A stretch of 64,000 bases of DNA from Neoceratodus forsteri (Eukaryota; Chordata; Ceratodontiformes; Ceratodontidae). Position numbers and translations under genes: made by a program. Under the pieces are notes generated by a model. The model made no database searches, had not been told where the DNA came from, and saw nothing but the letters and a program-made list of their open reading frames with translations. Within the stretch, counting starts at the first letter, position 1, and every line of letters starts with the position of its first letter. Below, piece by piece: positions 22,310 through 33,250 of this stretch. The stretch spans positions 204,262,501 through 204,326,500 of the forward strand of contig CM057458.1 in the NCBI GenBank assembly GCA_016271365.2, given 5' to 3'.

Positions 22310-23540
22310 GGCACTGAGAGTCAATGACATCCTCCAGGTGAGCAAGCATCCTCCTGAGTGGCTGTGCATAGAGCTGTCAGTATGGTTAGCACAGCTCTGG
22401 CTTGCAACTGGTGCAATTCTGTAGGCCAAAAATCAGCCTGAAATCCATGTCCAAAAGTCAAATCTGCTCCAGCCAGAAATAAGCCTGACATCTGTGTACC
22501 AAAGTGCAGACTGCTGCAGCAGCGTGTTGCAGGAGAAAAGATCACATGGAAAGTTCAGATCAGTGAGATCATCTCAACCCTGGAGTCATGCAGTGGTCTT
22601 CTGCTGAAGTTTTGTGCAGCAGGATTTAATTTCTGGCACTGGGAGTCAGGGACACCCCAGGTGAGCAAGCGTCATCTTGAGTGGTTGTGCAGGGAGCTAT
22701 GGGTGCAGTTAGTGCAGCTCTGGCTTGCAATTGGTGAAGTTCTGTAAGCCAGAAATCAGACCATGACCTGTGTCCAAAAGTTACAAACTGCTCCAGCAAG
22801 AAATAAGTCTGAGGTCTATGCCCTAAAGTGTAGACTGCTACGGCGGTGTGTTGCAGGGGAGAGTGTCTCATAGAAAGTTCAGCTCAGTGAGATCCTCTCA
22901 ACCTTGTAGTCCTGCAGCCATTGTCTGCTGAAATCTTGTGTAGCAGGGATTTAATTTCTGGCACCGGGAGTCGGGGAGGCCCCAGATGAGCAACCGTTCT
23001 CCTGAGTGGTTGTGCAGGGAGCTGCAGGCGCAGTTACCATGGCTCTGGCTTGAGATTGGTGCAGTTCTGTAAGTCAGAAATCAGCATGAGATCCATGTCC
23101 TGAAGTCAACAATTTGTGCATCCAGAAATACACCCAATATCCATGTCCCAAAGTGCAGAATGCTGTGGTGGAGTGTTATAGGGGAGAGGATCTCATAGAA
23201 AGTTCTACGCAGTGAGATCCTCTCAACCCTGGAGTCCTGCAGCCATTATCTGCTGAAGTCTTGTGCAGCCAGGATTTAGATTTCAGCACTGGAAGTCAAG
23301 GATGCCCCCAGGTGAGCAAGCGTCATCTGCAGTTGTTGTGCAGGTAGCTGTGGGCACGGTTAGCATGGCTCTGGCTTGCAACTGGTGCAGTTCTTTAAGC
23401 CAGAAATCAGCCAAGATCCATGTCCCAAAGTCAAAAACTGCTGTGGTGGCATGTTGCAGGGGAGAGGATCTCATAGAAAGTTATGCTTAGTGAGATTCTC
23501 TCAATCCTGGAGTCCTGCAGTAGTCATCTGGCCCCCAGGA
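22310..23540 (-). repeat. 325-bp tandem array (about 3.8 copies)
   Basis: Copies begin at about 22310, 22635, 22960 and 23284 ('ggcactgggagtcaggga' core) and share 'aggtgagcaagc', 'gctctggcttgcaa', 'ccaaagtgcaga' and 'ctcaaccctggagtc'. The last copy ends near 23540. Short open frames repeated in each unit are by-products. Confidence 0.85.
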
Positions 23541-23995
23541 TGGGTATATTTCAGGTATTACCACCCTTATGCATTGTTTGTTGAATATACTACATTAGCA
23601 TAGTCATTTTTATAGAGATCTTATTTGCGATTGTTTTATGGCATATGAAGGCCTCTTGAATTAAGGAAGTAACAGTGTGTAGTAAGTCATGTAGGAGTCT
23701 GGGTAATTTCTGGTTTGGGAGGGTTTTATGTAATTGTAATTTTTTCAGGTTCTTTGCAGCATGTTAATTGGTTTGGCTAGCTTCCTAAGGATGTCTTAAG
23801 TGTTGTCCCATATGGTTTCATAAAGATTAAGTACACACTTTTTGTTAGTTTAGGTATATAGTTTTAATTGTTGGATTAGTGTAGGTATATCATTTTAATT
23901 GATAATTTAGCTCCTGATATACAGGAATATAAGCAATGGCCTTTTGCATGAGGAGAAATTCTCTATCCATGTATTTATATATAGATACATAAGAG
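23541..23995. other. Unassigned AT-rich sequence
   Basis: No gene or repeat recognised, apart from a short 'taggtatat...attttaattg' direct repeat near 23850-23910. Confidence 0.4.
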
Positions 23996-24390
23996 CACAA
24001 AGTGCAAAAATTAGGGAAATGAAGAAACATTAGGGATTAGGGTCTCTGGAATATTGGTGAATCAGTGGTGGGATCTTCCTTGGGGTTGTCAACCCTAATG
24101 CCCATGCCTCCCCTAGCCCATAGCCTCCTGTCTGAAGCACAAGGTACAGCTCCAAGCTAGTGCCTCACAGTGATACAGCATGGCCAACATAATCTGTTGT
24201 AGCTTTCTTCATGTAGTGGCCCTGTGGGCTCTGTGTGAAGGCATCACATTTGAGCTAGTTTCCTCAGGGGATTGGGTGGGCATTAGGGTTGACAACCCCA
24301 AGGAGGACCCCATCACTGATTCACCAATACTCTGGAGATCCAAATCCTTAATTTTTTTTATTTCTCTACTTTGTGTTCTTTGCGTTCTTC
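23996..24390. repeat. Modular family: palindromic a-type module
   Basis: The left arm (about 23996-24105) and right arm (24275-24385) are inverted copies: 'ttccttggggttgtcaaccc' opposite 'gggttgacaaccccaaggag', and 'ggtgaatcagtgg' opposite 'ccatcactgattcacc'. The loop (24110-24275) contains 'cccatagcctcctgtc' and 'aatctgttgtagctttctt', both also present in the palindrome at 30.4-31.0 kb, so the two are copies of one element. Confidence 0.75.
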
Positions 24391-24837
24391 AACCCTAATG
24401 TCTGCATTAATGTACAGTAGTTTTTTGCAATGAATTTCTCTTCTTTTTCTGATAGTAGAATTGTATCCTCATTTGCGCAGGTTCCTTTGGGACCTGTGCA
24501 ACATGAGAGAAATACAATATTGGAGACAGTCCTGACCCAATCCATAGGCCCAGCAGGCCTTGGCGTGCATGTCAATACCTTGTGAGGAATGCTCCATGAC
24601 CTACTACAGGGTGTCGCATTTGTGCCAAAACACTGATCTGTCCCTACCCAGGCCAGGGCTGGTGCTGCATGCTGCAGCATCTTTCCCATCAGCCTTGTCC
24701 CATTAAACTGGCTCTCTGAGTTCACACCTGAACTCAGCTCACTGGCACGGTAAGGCAATGTGGTCCCCAGTGGTGCAGCGGACATCCCTTCAAACAATGT
24801 AACATCATAAATTCTTTGTTTTTTAATATTTTTAAAA
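24391..24837. repeat. Modular family: linker block
   Basis: Starts 'tttttgcaatgaatttctc' then 'tagtagaattgtatcctcat', a signature shared with 31.02, 35.70 and 39.75 kb (plus) and 43.57 kb (minus). The rest partly matches 32.02-32.49 kb ('aactcagctcactggca'). The 143-residue minus-strand open frame here has no family features and is not called. Confidence 0.5.
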
Positions 24838-25370
24838 TCAAACTGTCAACATAGTCTTATTATGACCCAACCTCATGAACCTGGTAGGTGAAAATATTCA
24901 AATCCCTGCCGAAATACCATTCTACCCCACAGGTGTGAAAACACATTTTGGCCAGGATGTGCAAAATGACAGCTGTAATGTTCACTTGATGGTGTGAAAA
25001 AATGGCTATGTTGAAAATTTGGGGTCAATATATTGACAACTACCAAAGTTATGCGTGTGCTTAGAAACATTTCAATATGCACTCATAATTTGGTCATTTC
25101 TAGGGATTTTATCACCAAATTTTCAACATGGCCTTTTTGGGCCCCTACCTCATGAACACTTGTGGTAAAATTATGTTAATTGGGCCCAGAAGGTGATGTG
25201 ACACAATGACTGCAAAATCACCTTCCAGGCCTGACTAACAACATTTCACTGACAGTGTTCATGAGATGGGGTTCCAAAAAGGCCATGTTGAAAATTTGGT
25301 GAAAAATCTCAAAAAAATGATAAAGTTATGAATATATGTTCAAAACACCATTGAAATACACTATACGGCA
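24838..25370. repeat. Tandem hairpin array (2 units)
   Basis: Two imperfect palindromes in tandem, period about 275 bp: 24838-25024 and 25115-25299. In the second, 'ccaaattttcaacatggcct' is opposite 'aggccatgttgaaaatttgg', and 'cctcatgaacac' opposite 'gtgttcatgagatgg'; the pairing continues to a small loop (about 25203-25212). Linkers between hairpins carry 'aaagttatg'. Same array type at 32.49-33.31 kb. Confidence 0.75.
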
Positions 25371-25794
25371 CTTACCTGTATTCCTCAATTCACAGTTCGG
25401 CACTGAAGTGAGCAGATGTGTCTCAGTCTACAGAGAATGACAACATTTGACCTTGGCTGGTAAGTTTAGGGTAAGAGGGTATGTGGGGTGGTGGGTGCTC
25501 AGTGGGAGGGACAGAATGGTGGGGGGGGGACAGCGGGGATGATTTGGGACAGTTTTCTTTATTTCAGGTTAAAAAAACGATGTTGTGAGACTGTTTTCTT
25601 TTTTTCAGGAACACAGACTATTAATAAAGTTAGTTCAGAACACTAGGGTTGGACTCCACAGTGTCCCACACTGCTAGTGGGGGCTTGTTAAACTGACACG
25701 GGGATTGGGCCCCCTACTGATGTGTGCAAATATAAATAAAACAATGGGCTGGAGGGGGCATACAGTACTGGCTGGCATTTGCTGTCAATGCAAG
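25371..25794. other. Tail of the modular family and unassigned sequence
   Basis: 25370-25640 matches 33.30-33.60 kb ('cacttacct', 'cacagt', a G-rich 'ggtgggtgctcagtgggagg' stretch, 'tttcttt...tttcagg'), so the repeat extends past the hairpins. 25640-25794 is not recognised. Confidence 0.45.
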
Positions 25795-25894
25795 CAAGCA
25801 AGCAAAATTTTATTTATGAAAAGCTATTCCAATAGATCATAGCATTTTACAGAATCACAAATCATAAAACCACTCAATTCAACAAATCAAAACA

Positions 25895-26805
25895 TTAAAA
25901 ACATATATAAACAGCAGGATTAAGTATCAGAAAATACCAGTTCAAATAAATACAGTAAGTTTTTAAGGCAGACTTAAAGGCCTCAATGGACGGGTACTTC
26001 CTAAGCCGGCGAGGTAGAGAATTGCACAGGGTCAAAGCCACAAAGGCAAATGATCTAGCACCTGCAGTTGTTAAACGGACCCTGGGAATCTCTAGCAATC
26101 CCTCATCAGCCAAGTGGAAAGGATGAATGGGGCAGTGAGGACAAATGAGATATTGCAGATACTGCAGTCCCTGCCTGTGTAGGGCTTTGTAGGTCAGTAA
26201 CGGGACCTTGAAGGTGATCCTCCACTGTACTGGTAGCCAGTGCAGTCTGTGGAGCAAAGGTGTGAAATGGCAAGATCTTGATAAGCCAGTCAGTAACTTA
26301 GCAGCTGCATTCTGCACCAGCTGTAGCCAGCGAAGGTCCAACCCTGGTAGCCCTAGGTATAGGGCATTGTCGTAATCAAGTCACATGGTCACAAAGGTGT
26401 GAACCAATGTAGGAAGGTCATCAAGTGGAAACAGGTGTTTTTTCCTGGCGATATTCCTCAGGTGGTAAAATGAGGTCTTGACAATGGCTGCCACCTGAAA
26501 CTTAAGCGTCAGCTCACTATCAATCATAACTCCCAGATTCCGCACCCAGTCAGACATCACCAGCTGGTTGCTATCCAGCCATAGTCCGGAAAGCTGCCAG
26601 GTCGGTGACCTTTCTACCCGATGACCTGTGTCCACAACCAACACCTCAGTCTTATCCAGATTCAGTCTCAACCAGTTGGCACTCATCCAGTCCTGAATCT
26701 TGGAAAGGCAGTTGTTAAAGACCAAGACAACATTGTTTTGTTCAGGCACAAGACATGTACAGTTGAGTATCATCTGCATAACAGTGAAAACTCAATCCAT
26801 ACCAC
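25895..26805 (-). pseudogene. LINE-M ORF2: YADD palm, thumb and C-terminus
   Basis: 'FHCYADDTQLY' (about 26.76-26.79 kb), 'CLSKIQDWMSANWLRLNLDK' and 'TEVLVVDTG', 'SDWVRNLGVMIDSELTLKFQ', then 25895-26341 with 'LQLVQNAAAKLLTGLSR', 'FTPLLHRLHWLPVQWRITFK', 'LTYKALH', and 'LCNSLPRRLRKYPSIEAFKS'. This is the standard L2 C-terminal order. A frameshift sits at about 26.36 kb. Confidence 0.9.
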
Positions 26806-27434
26806 TTAATAATCTCCCCCAATAGCAGCATATACACCACAAACAACATGGGTGAAGCACAGAGTCCTGCAGTACCCCACAAGGAAGGGGAGAGGAGCTG
26901 AAGAGAAAACTCCTAGCTCCATTCTCTGCATCCTGCTAGTAAGGAATGAATGGAACCATCTGAGAACTGTACCAGACAGTCCACAGAATAGCTGCAAGAA
27001 CTCCAGCAACACCCCATGGCCCACGGTATCAAATGCCGCCAAGAGATCAAGGAGGACCAAGACTGACGACTCCTCTGATCTTTCGCTGTCAGGAGGTCAT
27101 TAAGTACTTGAACCAATGCAGTCTCAGTACTATGCCTCTTCCTGAAACCAGACTGGAGAGGATCGCAGATATCGTGGGTGGTCAGATGCTCCTCGAGCTG
27201 CAACATGACTGCCTTCTCAATAACCTTACCCACGAAAGGTAAGTTAAAGACAGGCCTGTAGTTTGTGAGGCAGTCAGGGTCAAGAGAAGGTTTTTTTAGG
27301 AAGGGTTGAGCCACCGCCTCCTTCAGAGTGTCTGGAAACACCCTGGTCTCTAATGAACACCTAACTATCTCAGCAAGGACTGGTCCGATTTTCTTCATAC
27401 ACCCCACAAGGAGCCGTGTTGGACCAGGGTCCAA
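26806..27434 (-). pseudogene. LINE-M ORF2: reverse transcriptase fingers and palm
   Basis: 'VAQPFLKKPSLDPDCLTNYR' then 'PVFNLPFVGKVIEK' and 'LQSGFRKRHSTETALVQVLN' are diagnostic L2 RT blocks. After a frameshift, 'VLLDLLAAFDTVGHGVLLEF' keeps the catalytic Asp block (D...AFDTV), and 'SSAPLPFLVGYCRTLCFT' is a decayed 'GVPQGS.L.P.LF'. Confidence 0.9.
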
Positions 27435-27548
27435 ACTACAGTAAGTCGGTCATAAGCCTTGAATCATCTTCATGACATTCTCAATTGCCAGCTGGCTAAA
27501 ATCTGACCAGACAAACTGGGTGCCTACAACCTAGCCCATTTGAGCAAG

Positions 27549-28520
27549 CTATGCAAATTTCAGACCTGATCGTGTCAACCTTATCTGTGAAGAATCTAGT
27601 GACTCATCACACTTCTGTGGAAAAGCTCCCTGATTCTGGAGACAGGTTGGATTACACAACCTGTCCACAGTTTGGAACAGCTGAGCTGGTTGGTTATTTG
27701 CAACAACAATCTCTTTGGACAGGAACTCTGTCTTCTTATGGGAGACTGCAGAGTGACAATCCCTGTAATGGGATATCAATTTAAGTCTGTCACCATCTAG
27801 GCCAGATTTTCTCCAGCATCGTTCCAACCTTCTCCCCACCCACCTCAGCTCCCTCAGAGACCCATCAAACCAAGGGGACTGAGGGCAAAGGGAGAGGGGT
27901 TGAACCTGGACAGGAGCAATGGAATCCAGAGCAGCCCCCACTACCTCATTATAGGCTAGCAGAAGACCATCTGGATCCATGCTGACACTCAAACTCCCCA
28001 ATAGGTCCAGCACCACCATAAGACCATCGGGGTCAAACCCAGCAAAGGGTGGTACCTAATCATTTCCATAGAGGAGGTCTATAGTGTGATGATCGGACCA
28101 TCTGACAGGTTCCACCACCAAGTCCAAGATTTCCATTCCCAACAGAAAAACTAGGTCCAATGAATGACCCTGTATATAGGTCACAGAGGTAATTATCTGT
28201 GTGATGCCCAACTACACCATCAGTTAGAGGCAGTCTTGTCCAAAATGTGAGAGTTCATTGTCAACCCAGGCATTGAAGTCCCCCAGTACCAGCCACCTGG
28301 AGGCCTCCAACACCATCTCGACATTAAAGTTTGTGACTTCCTGTAGGAAATCCTTCCCATCACTGGGTGGATTATAGATGGAGAAGTATCCCACAACCCA
28401 CACCTGCACCCAAGATACATTCAAAGGCTCTAGTGATCCCAACTGGCACATCTACAAGGCACAGCTCCATCTTGAAACAGGTGGCTATCCCCCCCCACCC
28501 AACATGGGATCAGAGATAAG
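27549..28520 (-). pseudogene. LINE-M ORF2: endonuclease (partial) and linker
   Basis: Endonuclease remnant with 'GYFSIYNPPSD' (the 'YRPP' block) and 'WLVLGDFNAWVDNE', the intact GDFN motif (28.27-28.32 kb). The linker 'LSLCPQSPWFDGSLRELRWV' and 'RRLERCWRKSGL' (27.75-27.9 kb) is the typical L2 'PWY...L...KR..R.LER.W' segment. A frameshift near 28.02-28.22 kb separates them, and the N-terminal third is missing. Confidence 0.85.
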
Positions 28521-28539
28521 GAGGTGGATCCGATAGACA

Positions 28540-29010
28540 CCATGGAAATGCTTATTTTCACACTAGGGAGTATGATATTAACGTCAGGCAGGTGATGGGG
28601 TGGGGTGAGTCCGCTAGCCACCAGGCAAAACTTTCTAACATATGGGGTGGGGGTAGAGACCACTAACCACCAGGGGAAATTTAATTACATGTGGGGTGGG
28701 TGATTGGGCTGGGGAAGGAACCACTAGCCATCAGAGAAAATATTGTTACATAGTGGCTAGCATTTTCAATATGCATCACGAATCATATACTGTGATATTC
28801 TGCTATATGAAACAGCAAAGTATATGATGCAACACACATTGAGTGGGGTGAGGGACCACAAACCACCAGGGAAGAGTTTATTGCATATTGGGAAGGTAAT
28901 CAGGTGGGAAATGAGACCACTAGACACCAGGGAAAGCATTAATATATATGGCAGGGGGGTGATCAGGTGAGGGAGGGACTGCTAGCAACCAGGGAAAAGG
29001 TTCTTACATC
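28540..29010. repeat. ~50-65-bp minisatellite (CCACTAGCCACCAGGG core)
   Basis: Units at about 28611, 28660, 28721, 28856, 28918 and 28980, each with 'ccactagccaccaggg', an A/T-rich spacer with 'ttacatat', then a G-rich 'ggggtgggtgat' stretch. A small palindrome (28768-28840) interrupts it. The same unit type occurs at 44.51-44.62 kb and in both arms of the palindromic element at 52.6-52.87 and 55.99-56.27 kb. Confidence 0.75.
28768..28840. mobile_element. Mini palindrome, internally deleted MITE
   Basis: Arms 28768-28804 and 28808-28840 are imperfect inverted copies, with 'atcatatactgtg' opposite 'aaagtatatgat'. The ends resemble the TIRs of the 407-bp element at 29029-29435, so this may be a deletion derivative of it. 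Confidence 0.5.
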
Positions 29011-29028
29011 TCGGGGTTGCTCTTTCTG

Positions 29029-29435
29029 TTATGTGTGTTGTATCATGTACTGTGGTGGGTTTTACTATATACAGCCCTAGCACCGACATCCCCCACAGCA
29101 ACAGCTACAATGCCAGCTGTCTGCATTTTACCATCGGGGATGTCGGTGCTGTTCTATCGGGGGCTGCACCCCTGAACCCCCCCTTGTGGGGGGCTCCAAC
29201 CCCGACACTCCCCTTTCTCTAGGATTCTAACTCTGAGTCGGAATTGGACTGGGGGGGTGCAACACCAGGACCTGCACCACCGGTGTCAGCAGAGTTTCAG
29301 CACAGCAACTCACCGCATCCTGGTGAAATCTGTTGCTGTGCTGGACTTCGTCTTAGTGGTGTCAGCCTTGTGTCTGTACACCACCATGGTGTTCTGCTAT
29401 ATGACACACCGCAGTATATGATATGACACACATAA
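29029..29435. mobile_element. Non-autonomous TIR element (407 bp)
   Basis: The left end 'ttatgtgtgttgtatcatgt' continues 'actgtggtg', and the right end, read inversely, is 'ttatgtgtgtcatatcatat' then 'actgcggtg': TIRs of about 40 bp at roughly 80% match. The interior is GC-rich with further inverted segments ('gacatcccccacagcaac' opposite 'gttgctgtgctgg'). No transposase. Target duplication not clear. Confidence 0.6.
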
Positions 29436-30422
29436 TGAAATATGACAATAGGACATCACACTTTCGCAAAAATTCAGCTATTCTTAGAACACTGATTTTT
29501 TTTAAACTGTACATGCTAGCAAACTGAACTTTTTCTTAAATAATTTAAAATCTGCTTAACTGTAAGAAGCAAAACCCACAAAAACACATACCTTGGGCCA
29601 AACTCTATCAAACGTGAAAGTTTCAGGTTTCAAATCATGATATTTTTTCAGTTATTGGGGCCCAAAAAAGTCTTAAAAACTGTGATTTTTATATTTTTTA
29701 CCTCTTTAATTTTATTTTATTTTATTTATTTAGTGATTCAGAAAAGACCTTTGAGCGCAAGCTCTTTTACAAAGGTTCCACGTCATAGATTGCTAAAAAA
29801 AGTACAACAGGAGAAAGCAAAGGTACATCACAATGAATGATACAGCTTGGATTCAGAACTTACAGAATAACTGAAACCATAAGTACAAGTTAAAATAACA
29901 AGAAAAACACTTTATGAGGGTGGGGGGGATAAGCAGCCACAAAGCGCCTTGCCAGTAGTTCAGAGGGATGGGGATAGCTGGCAGTGGGGTGAAGAAAGGA
30001 GGTACAAGAGAGAGGGGGAGGTACTGTGGTGGAGGTGAAGGGTGGGGAGAAGGCAATGAGGTATAGGGAGAAATGGGGGCGAGGGGATGCTGAGTGGAGA
30101 AGATGTGCTAGAGTAAATGGTGGGGTGTGAGGGGGCATGGTCAGGCAGCTTGCATTTGTAGTGACTGTTAGGAAACTCATGGGACTGGGAGTTGGGGAGG
30201 GGGGAAGGTAGGGTGGCGGGTACCAAAGGAGCATGATGCGAACTGATTGCTGAGGCAAGTCATGAGAAGGGACAGAGGGAAGGGGTACCTGAGGCCCACT
30301 TAACCAATCTACATGCAGTTTTGAGAATCATGTACTCCTGGCACAAAGGGTGTGCTTCCCAAATTTCATGTAAATCGGTTGAACAGGGCAAAGTTATTAA
30401 GGTGCAAAAAAAAAGCACTTTG
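29436..30422. other. Unassigned; possible LINE 3' UTR remnant
   Basis: Contains a (TTTTA)n stretch (29706-29731), followed by 'gattcagaaaagacctttga' and a long purine-rich, G-rich region. On the minus strand this would end in AATAAA/TAAAA repeats, as LINE 3' tails do, and the texture resembles the LINE-K 3' UTR. No coding motif. Open frames 29853-30258 (minus) are low-complexity Pro/Ser shadows. Confidence 0.35.
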
Positions 30423-31005
30423 TTAATGCACCAGTTAGGGTTCAACTTAATGCTACAAAGGTAGGGAAATGTGGAATTAGGATTTCTAACCCAAAGTCCC
30501 CACCCTCTCCCCGAAGCAGCAAAAGGAACAAAAGGAAAAAAAATGGATTTTGGGTCTCCAGAGTCTTGGTGAATCAGTGGCTGGGTCTTCCTTGGGGTTT
30601 TCAACCCTAATACTCACCCCTACCCCCAGCCCATAGCCTCCTGTCCAAAGCACAATGTATACTGTAGCTACAAGCCAGGAACTCATAGTGATACACTGTT
30701 CAAAGGTAGAAAGGTTTCTATCACTGTGTGTTGCCAACACAATCTGTTGTAGCTTTCTTGGGCACTACGTGAAAAAAGATCATGGTTGATATTGTTTGTT
30801 CAGAAAAAGGGGTGGGCATAAGGGCTAACAACCCCAGGGAAGACCCTCCCCCCCCCATTGATATGCCAAGGCTCTGGAGACCCAAAACCCTAATATTTTT
30901 TTTTTCCTTTTACTGCTTGGGGATCGGGGGAGTTAGGGTTTGAAATTCAAATGCCACAGTTCCCTACTTTTGCAGCATTAACTTCAACCCTAACTGGTGC
31001 ATTAA
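30423..31005. repeat. Modular family: ~580-bp palindrome (module a / a')
   Basis: The left arm 30423-30622 and right arm 30809-31005 are inverted copies: 'ttaatgcaccagttagggtt' opposite 'aaccctaactggtgcattaa', 'gtagggaaatgtgg' opposite 'ccacagttccctac', and 'tttgggtctccagag' opposite 'ctctggagacccaaa'. The loop has 'cccatagcctcctgtcc' and 'aatctgttgtagctttct', as at 24.1-24.2 kb. Confidence 0.85.
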
Positions 31006-31081
31006 GAAATTTTTTTGCAATAATTTCCTTTGTTGAGATAATGGAATTTTATCTTCATTCACATAGGTCCTGAAGGAGCAG

Positions 31082-32001
31082 AGGTGTTAGAAGGGAAGGT
31101 ATGACTTTTTGCAAATGACACAAAGTCTGCAACAGTGTTGACACTCTGGGGGGATGAAAAAAATGAAGAGAGATGTAAATAAGCTTGAGGAGTGGTCAAA
31201 TGTGTGACAACTAAGACTCAGTGCAAATAAGTACAAAATCATGCACTTTGGGCATAGAAACCCATGGGCAGAATGCCTGATGGGGGGTGTGTGGTGCTGG
31301 CAACCACCAAAGAGGAAAGGGACCTGGGGTAATCATATCTGATGACCTAAAAGTTGTCATGCAGTGTGATAAGGCAGTTTGGAGAGCCAGTAGGATGTTG
31401 GGATACATAAGGAGGGGTATCACCAGCAGAAAGAAAGCAGTGGTGATACCGCTGTACAAATCATTGATGAGACCACATCTAGAGTACTGTGACCAGTTCT
31501 GGAGGCCACATCTTTGAAAGGACATAGACAGAGTAGAGGTAGTCCAGATGATGGAAACTAGAATGGTGCAGGGTCTGCTGAAAAAGCCCTATGAGGAGAG
31601 GCTGAAGGACCTCAATATGTTCACCCTGGAGGAAAGGAGGGAGAGGCGAAAGATGATAGAAACTTTCAAATACCTCAAGGGTATAAATAAGGTACAAGGG
31701 GTCATGATATGAAGCTGGAAGGAGTTGAGTAGACTCAGGTGAAACATGATAAAGTACTTCTTCACAGAAATGGTGGTGGATGCATGGAACAGCCTCCCAG
31801 CAGAGGTGGTGGGAGCAAAAACAGTAACAGAATTCAGAATTGCATGTGATAACCATAAGTGAACCCTGGTGAACAGAAAGGGGGGATAAAGCTGGAGATG
31901 AAGTAAGGTTTGCAGTATTACAGTGGGTAGCATAAATGGGCATACTAGGTGGGCCAAGCGGTCCTTATTTGCCGTAAATATCTATGTTTCTATGCTTCTA
32001 T
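31082..32001 (+). pseudogene. CR1-D: CR1 ORF2 3' half and tail
   Basis: Starts just before the RT catalytic box, which is damaged ('FANDTKSA' for FADDTK). Continues 'EEWSNV' with stops, 'VIISDDLKVVMQCDKAVWRA', 'GYIRRGITSRKKAVVIPLYK', 'SLMRPHLEYCDQFWRPHL', then after a stop near 31.516 kb the decayed 'EERLKDLNMFTLEERRE' and 'KYFFTEMVVDAWNSLPAEVV'. The 3' end is the CR1 tail with three TCTATGYT units (31980-32001). Flanking sequences on both sides belong to the modular palindromic family, so CR1-D inserted into it. Confidence 0.85.
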
Positions 32002-32498
32002 GATCTGTGTGAACAGATGCAGATGTGAAGGGTCCTTTTGGCTCTGCACCAAGGGAAGACTCCATGTGCCTATGGAAGTTCAGTGACAGATGTGAAGAAT
32101 TCACAGAGCTGGCTGGTGGGATGTGGAAGCCAGGGCTATCTGGTCCCTGCACTTTTACTTGTCCTCAGATACAGACAAACAGGGCAGAGTCCATCTGTCA
32201 GTTGATGCACATGGCCATCTGCCACCTTGGGTGCAGATGTGCAAGGCCCTATGCCAAGAGAAAAGCTGTCTTCATTTTATGGTACCCAGTGCCATGTGGG
32301 CAAACCTGCAGCTTTCATTTCCTAGCTGTGGGGGTGTTGCATGATTGCACCATCCCTCCACCCTCACCTGATGTAGCTGGGCAACTGAGCTTGCCACCAA
32401 ACTCAGGTCACTGGCATAGATCACCTAGTATGTCCACTGGGGTGAAGAATGGCACTACACAGAAAATTTCTTAATAATTATAATGTTTTTTTTATTTT
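32002..32498. repeat. Modular family: linker block interrupted by CR1-D
   Basis: Begins 'tgtgaacagatgcagatg', matching 39.81 kb; later 'caaactcaggtcactggca' matches the end of the block at 24.72-24.75 kb. The short open frames (32025-32474) have no recognised motif and are not called. Confidence 0.5.
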
Positions 32499-33250
32499 GA
32501 CACCAAATCTTTAAGATAGTCATTTTATGACTCTCATTATAAACATGGCATGTGGCATTTGTAGTATGTTTTCCAAAATGTAATTTGCACCACAACTGTT
32601 AAAATACTTGTCATCAAGAATTTAAAAAGTGACACCTGTCATGTTTATGAGGTGGTGTGGAAAATGGCTATGTTCAAAGTTTGGGGTAAAAATATTGCAA
32701 ATTAGTGAAGTCATGAGTGAACATTCAAATATTGCAATGTTTGCACATAACCTGGGCATTTTACCGTATTTGTGCACCAAATTTTTAGCATTGTCTTCTT
32801 ATGACCACAACTCATGAACCCAGTAGGTAATAATTTTCAACTCCCTGCTGAAACATCATTCCATGTCACAAACGTAAAAATTCATTCTGGTCAAGATTTG
32901 AAAAATGACAGTTGTAATGTTCTTGAGGTGGTATGAAAAAAATGGTTATGTTGAAACATTTGGGTCAACATATTGAAAAATCACCAAAATTATGAGTGAA
33001 CATAGAAAAGTTTCAATGCACAGCATGCTCACAACTTTGTCATTTTTCCATATTTTGACTCCACATTTTCAACATAGCCTTCTTATGACACCTCCTTGTG
33101 AATAATGGTGGTGAAAATGTTCAAATTCCACCAAAAGGTGACTTTGCAAAGCAACTGCAAAATCATCTTTTGGGTTACATTTGCATAACTCCAATACAAT
33201 CGTTCATAAGGTGGGGTCTCAAAAAGGCGATGTTGAAAAGCTGGAGTCAA
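32499..33250. repeat. Tandem hairpin array (3 units)
   Basis: Three imperfect palindromes at about 32499-32685, 32774-32966 and 33058-33250, period about 280 bp, each opening 'cacca(a)attttcaacat'-like and closing with its inverse 'atgttgaaa...ttgggg'. Linkers contain 'aaattatgagtgaacat'. Homologous to 24838-25299. Confidence 0.75.

Larger units (their letters stand above)
25795..28520 (-). mobile_element. LINE-M: L2 non-LTR retrotransposon
   Basis: Minus-strand L2-type LINE, 5' truncated in the endonuclease and complete at the 3' end, where the minus strand finishes 'ataaataaaattttgcttgc' with a TTGC repeat tail. Domain order: endonuclease, linker, RT with 'FHCYADDTQLY', thumb and C-terminus. 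Multiple frameshifts and stops mark it as dead. This is the copy with the clearest L2 signatures in the window. Confidence 0.9.

Noticed and set aside
24366..24797. 143-residue minus-strand open frame
   Set aside because: Lies in the modular repeat; the homologous region at 32.0-32.5 kb has no matching frame.
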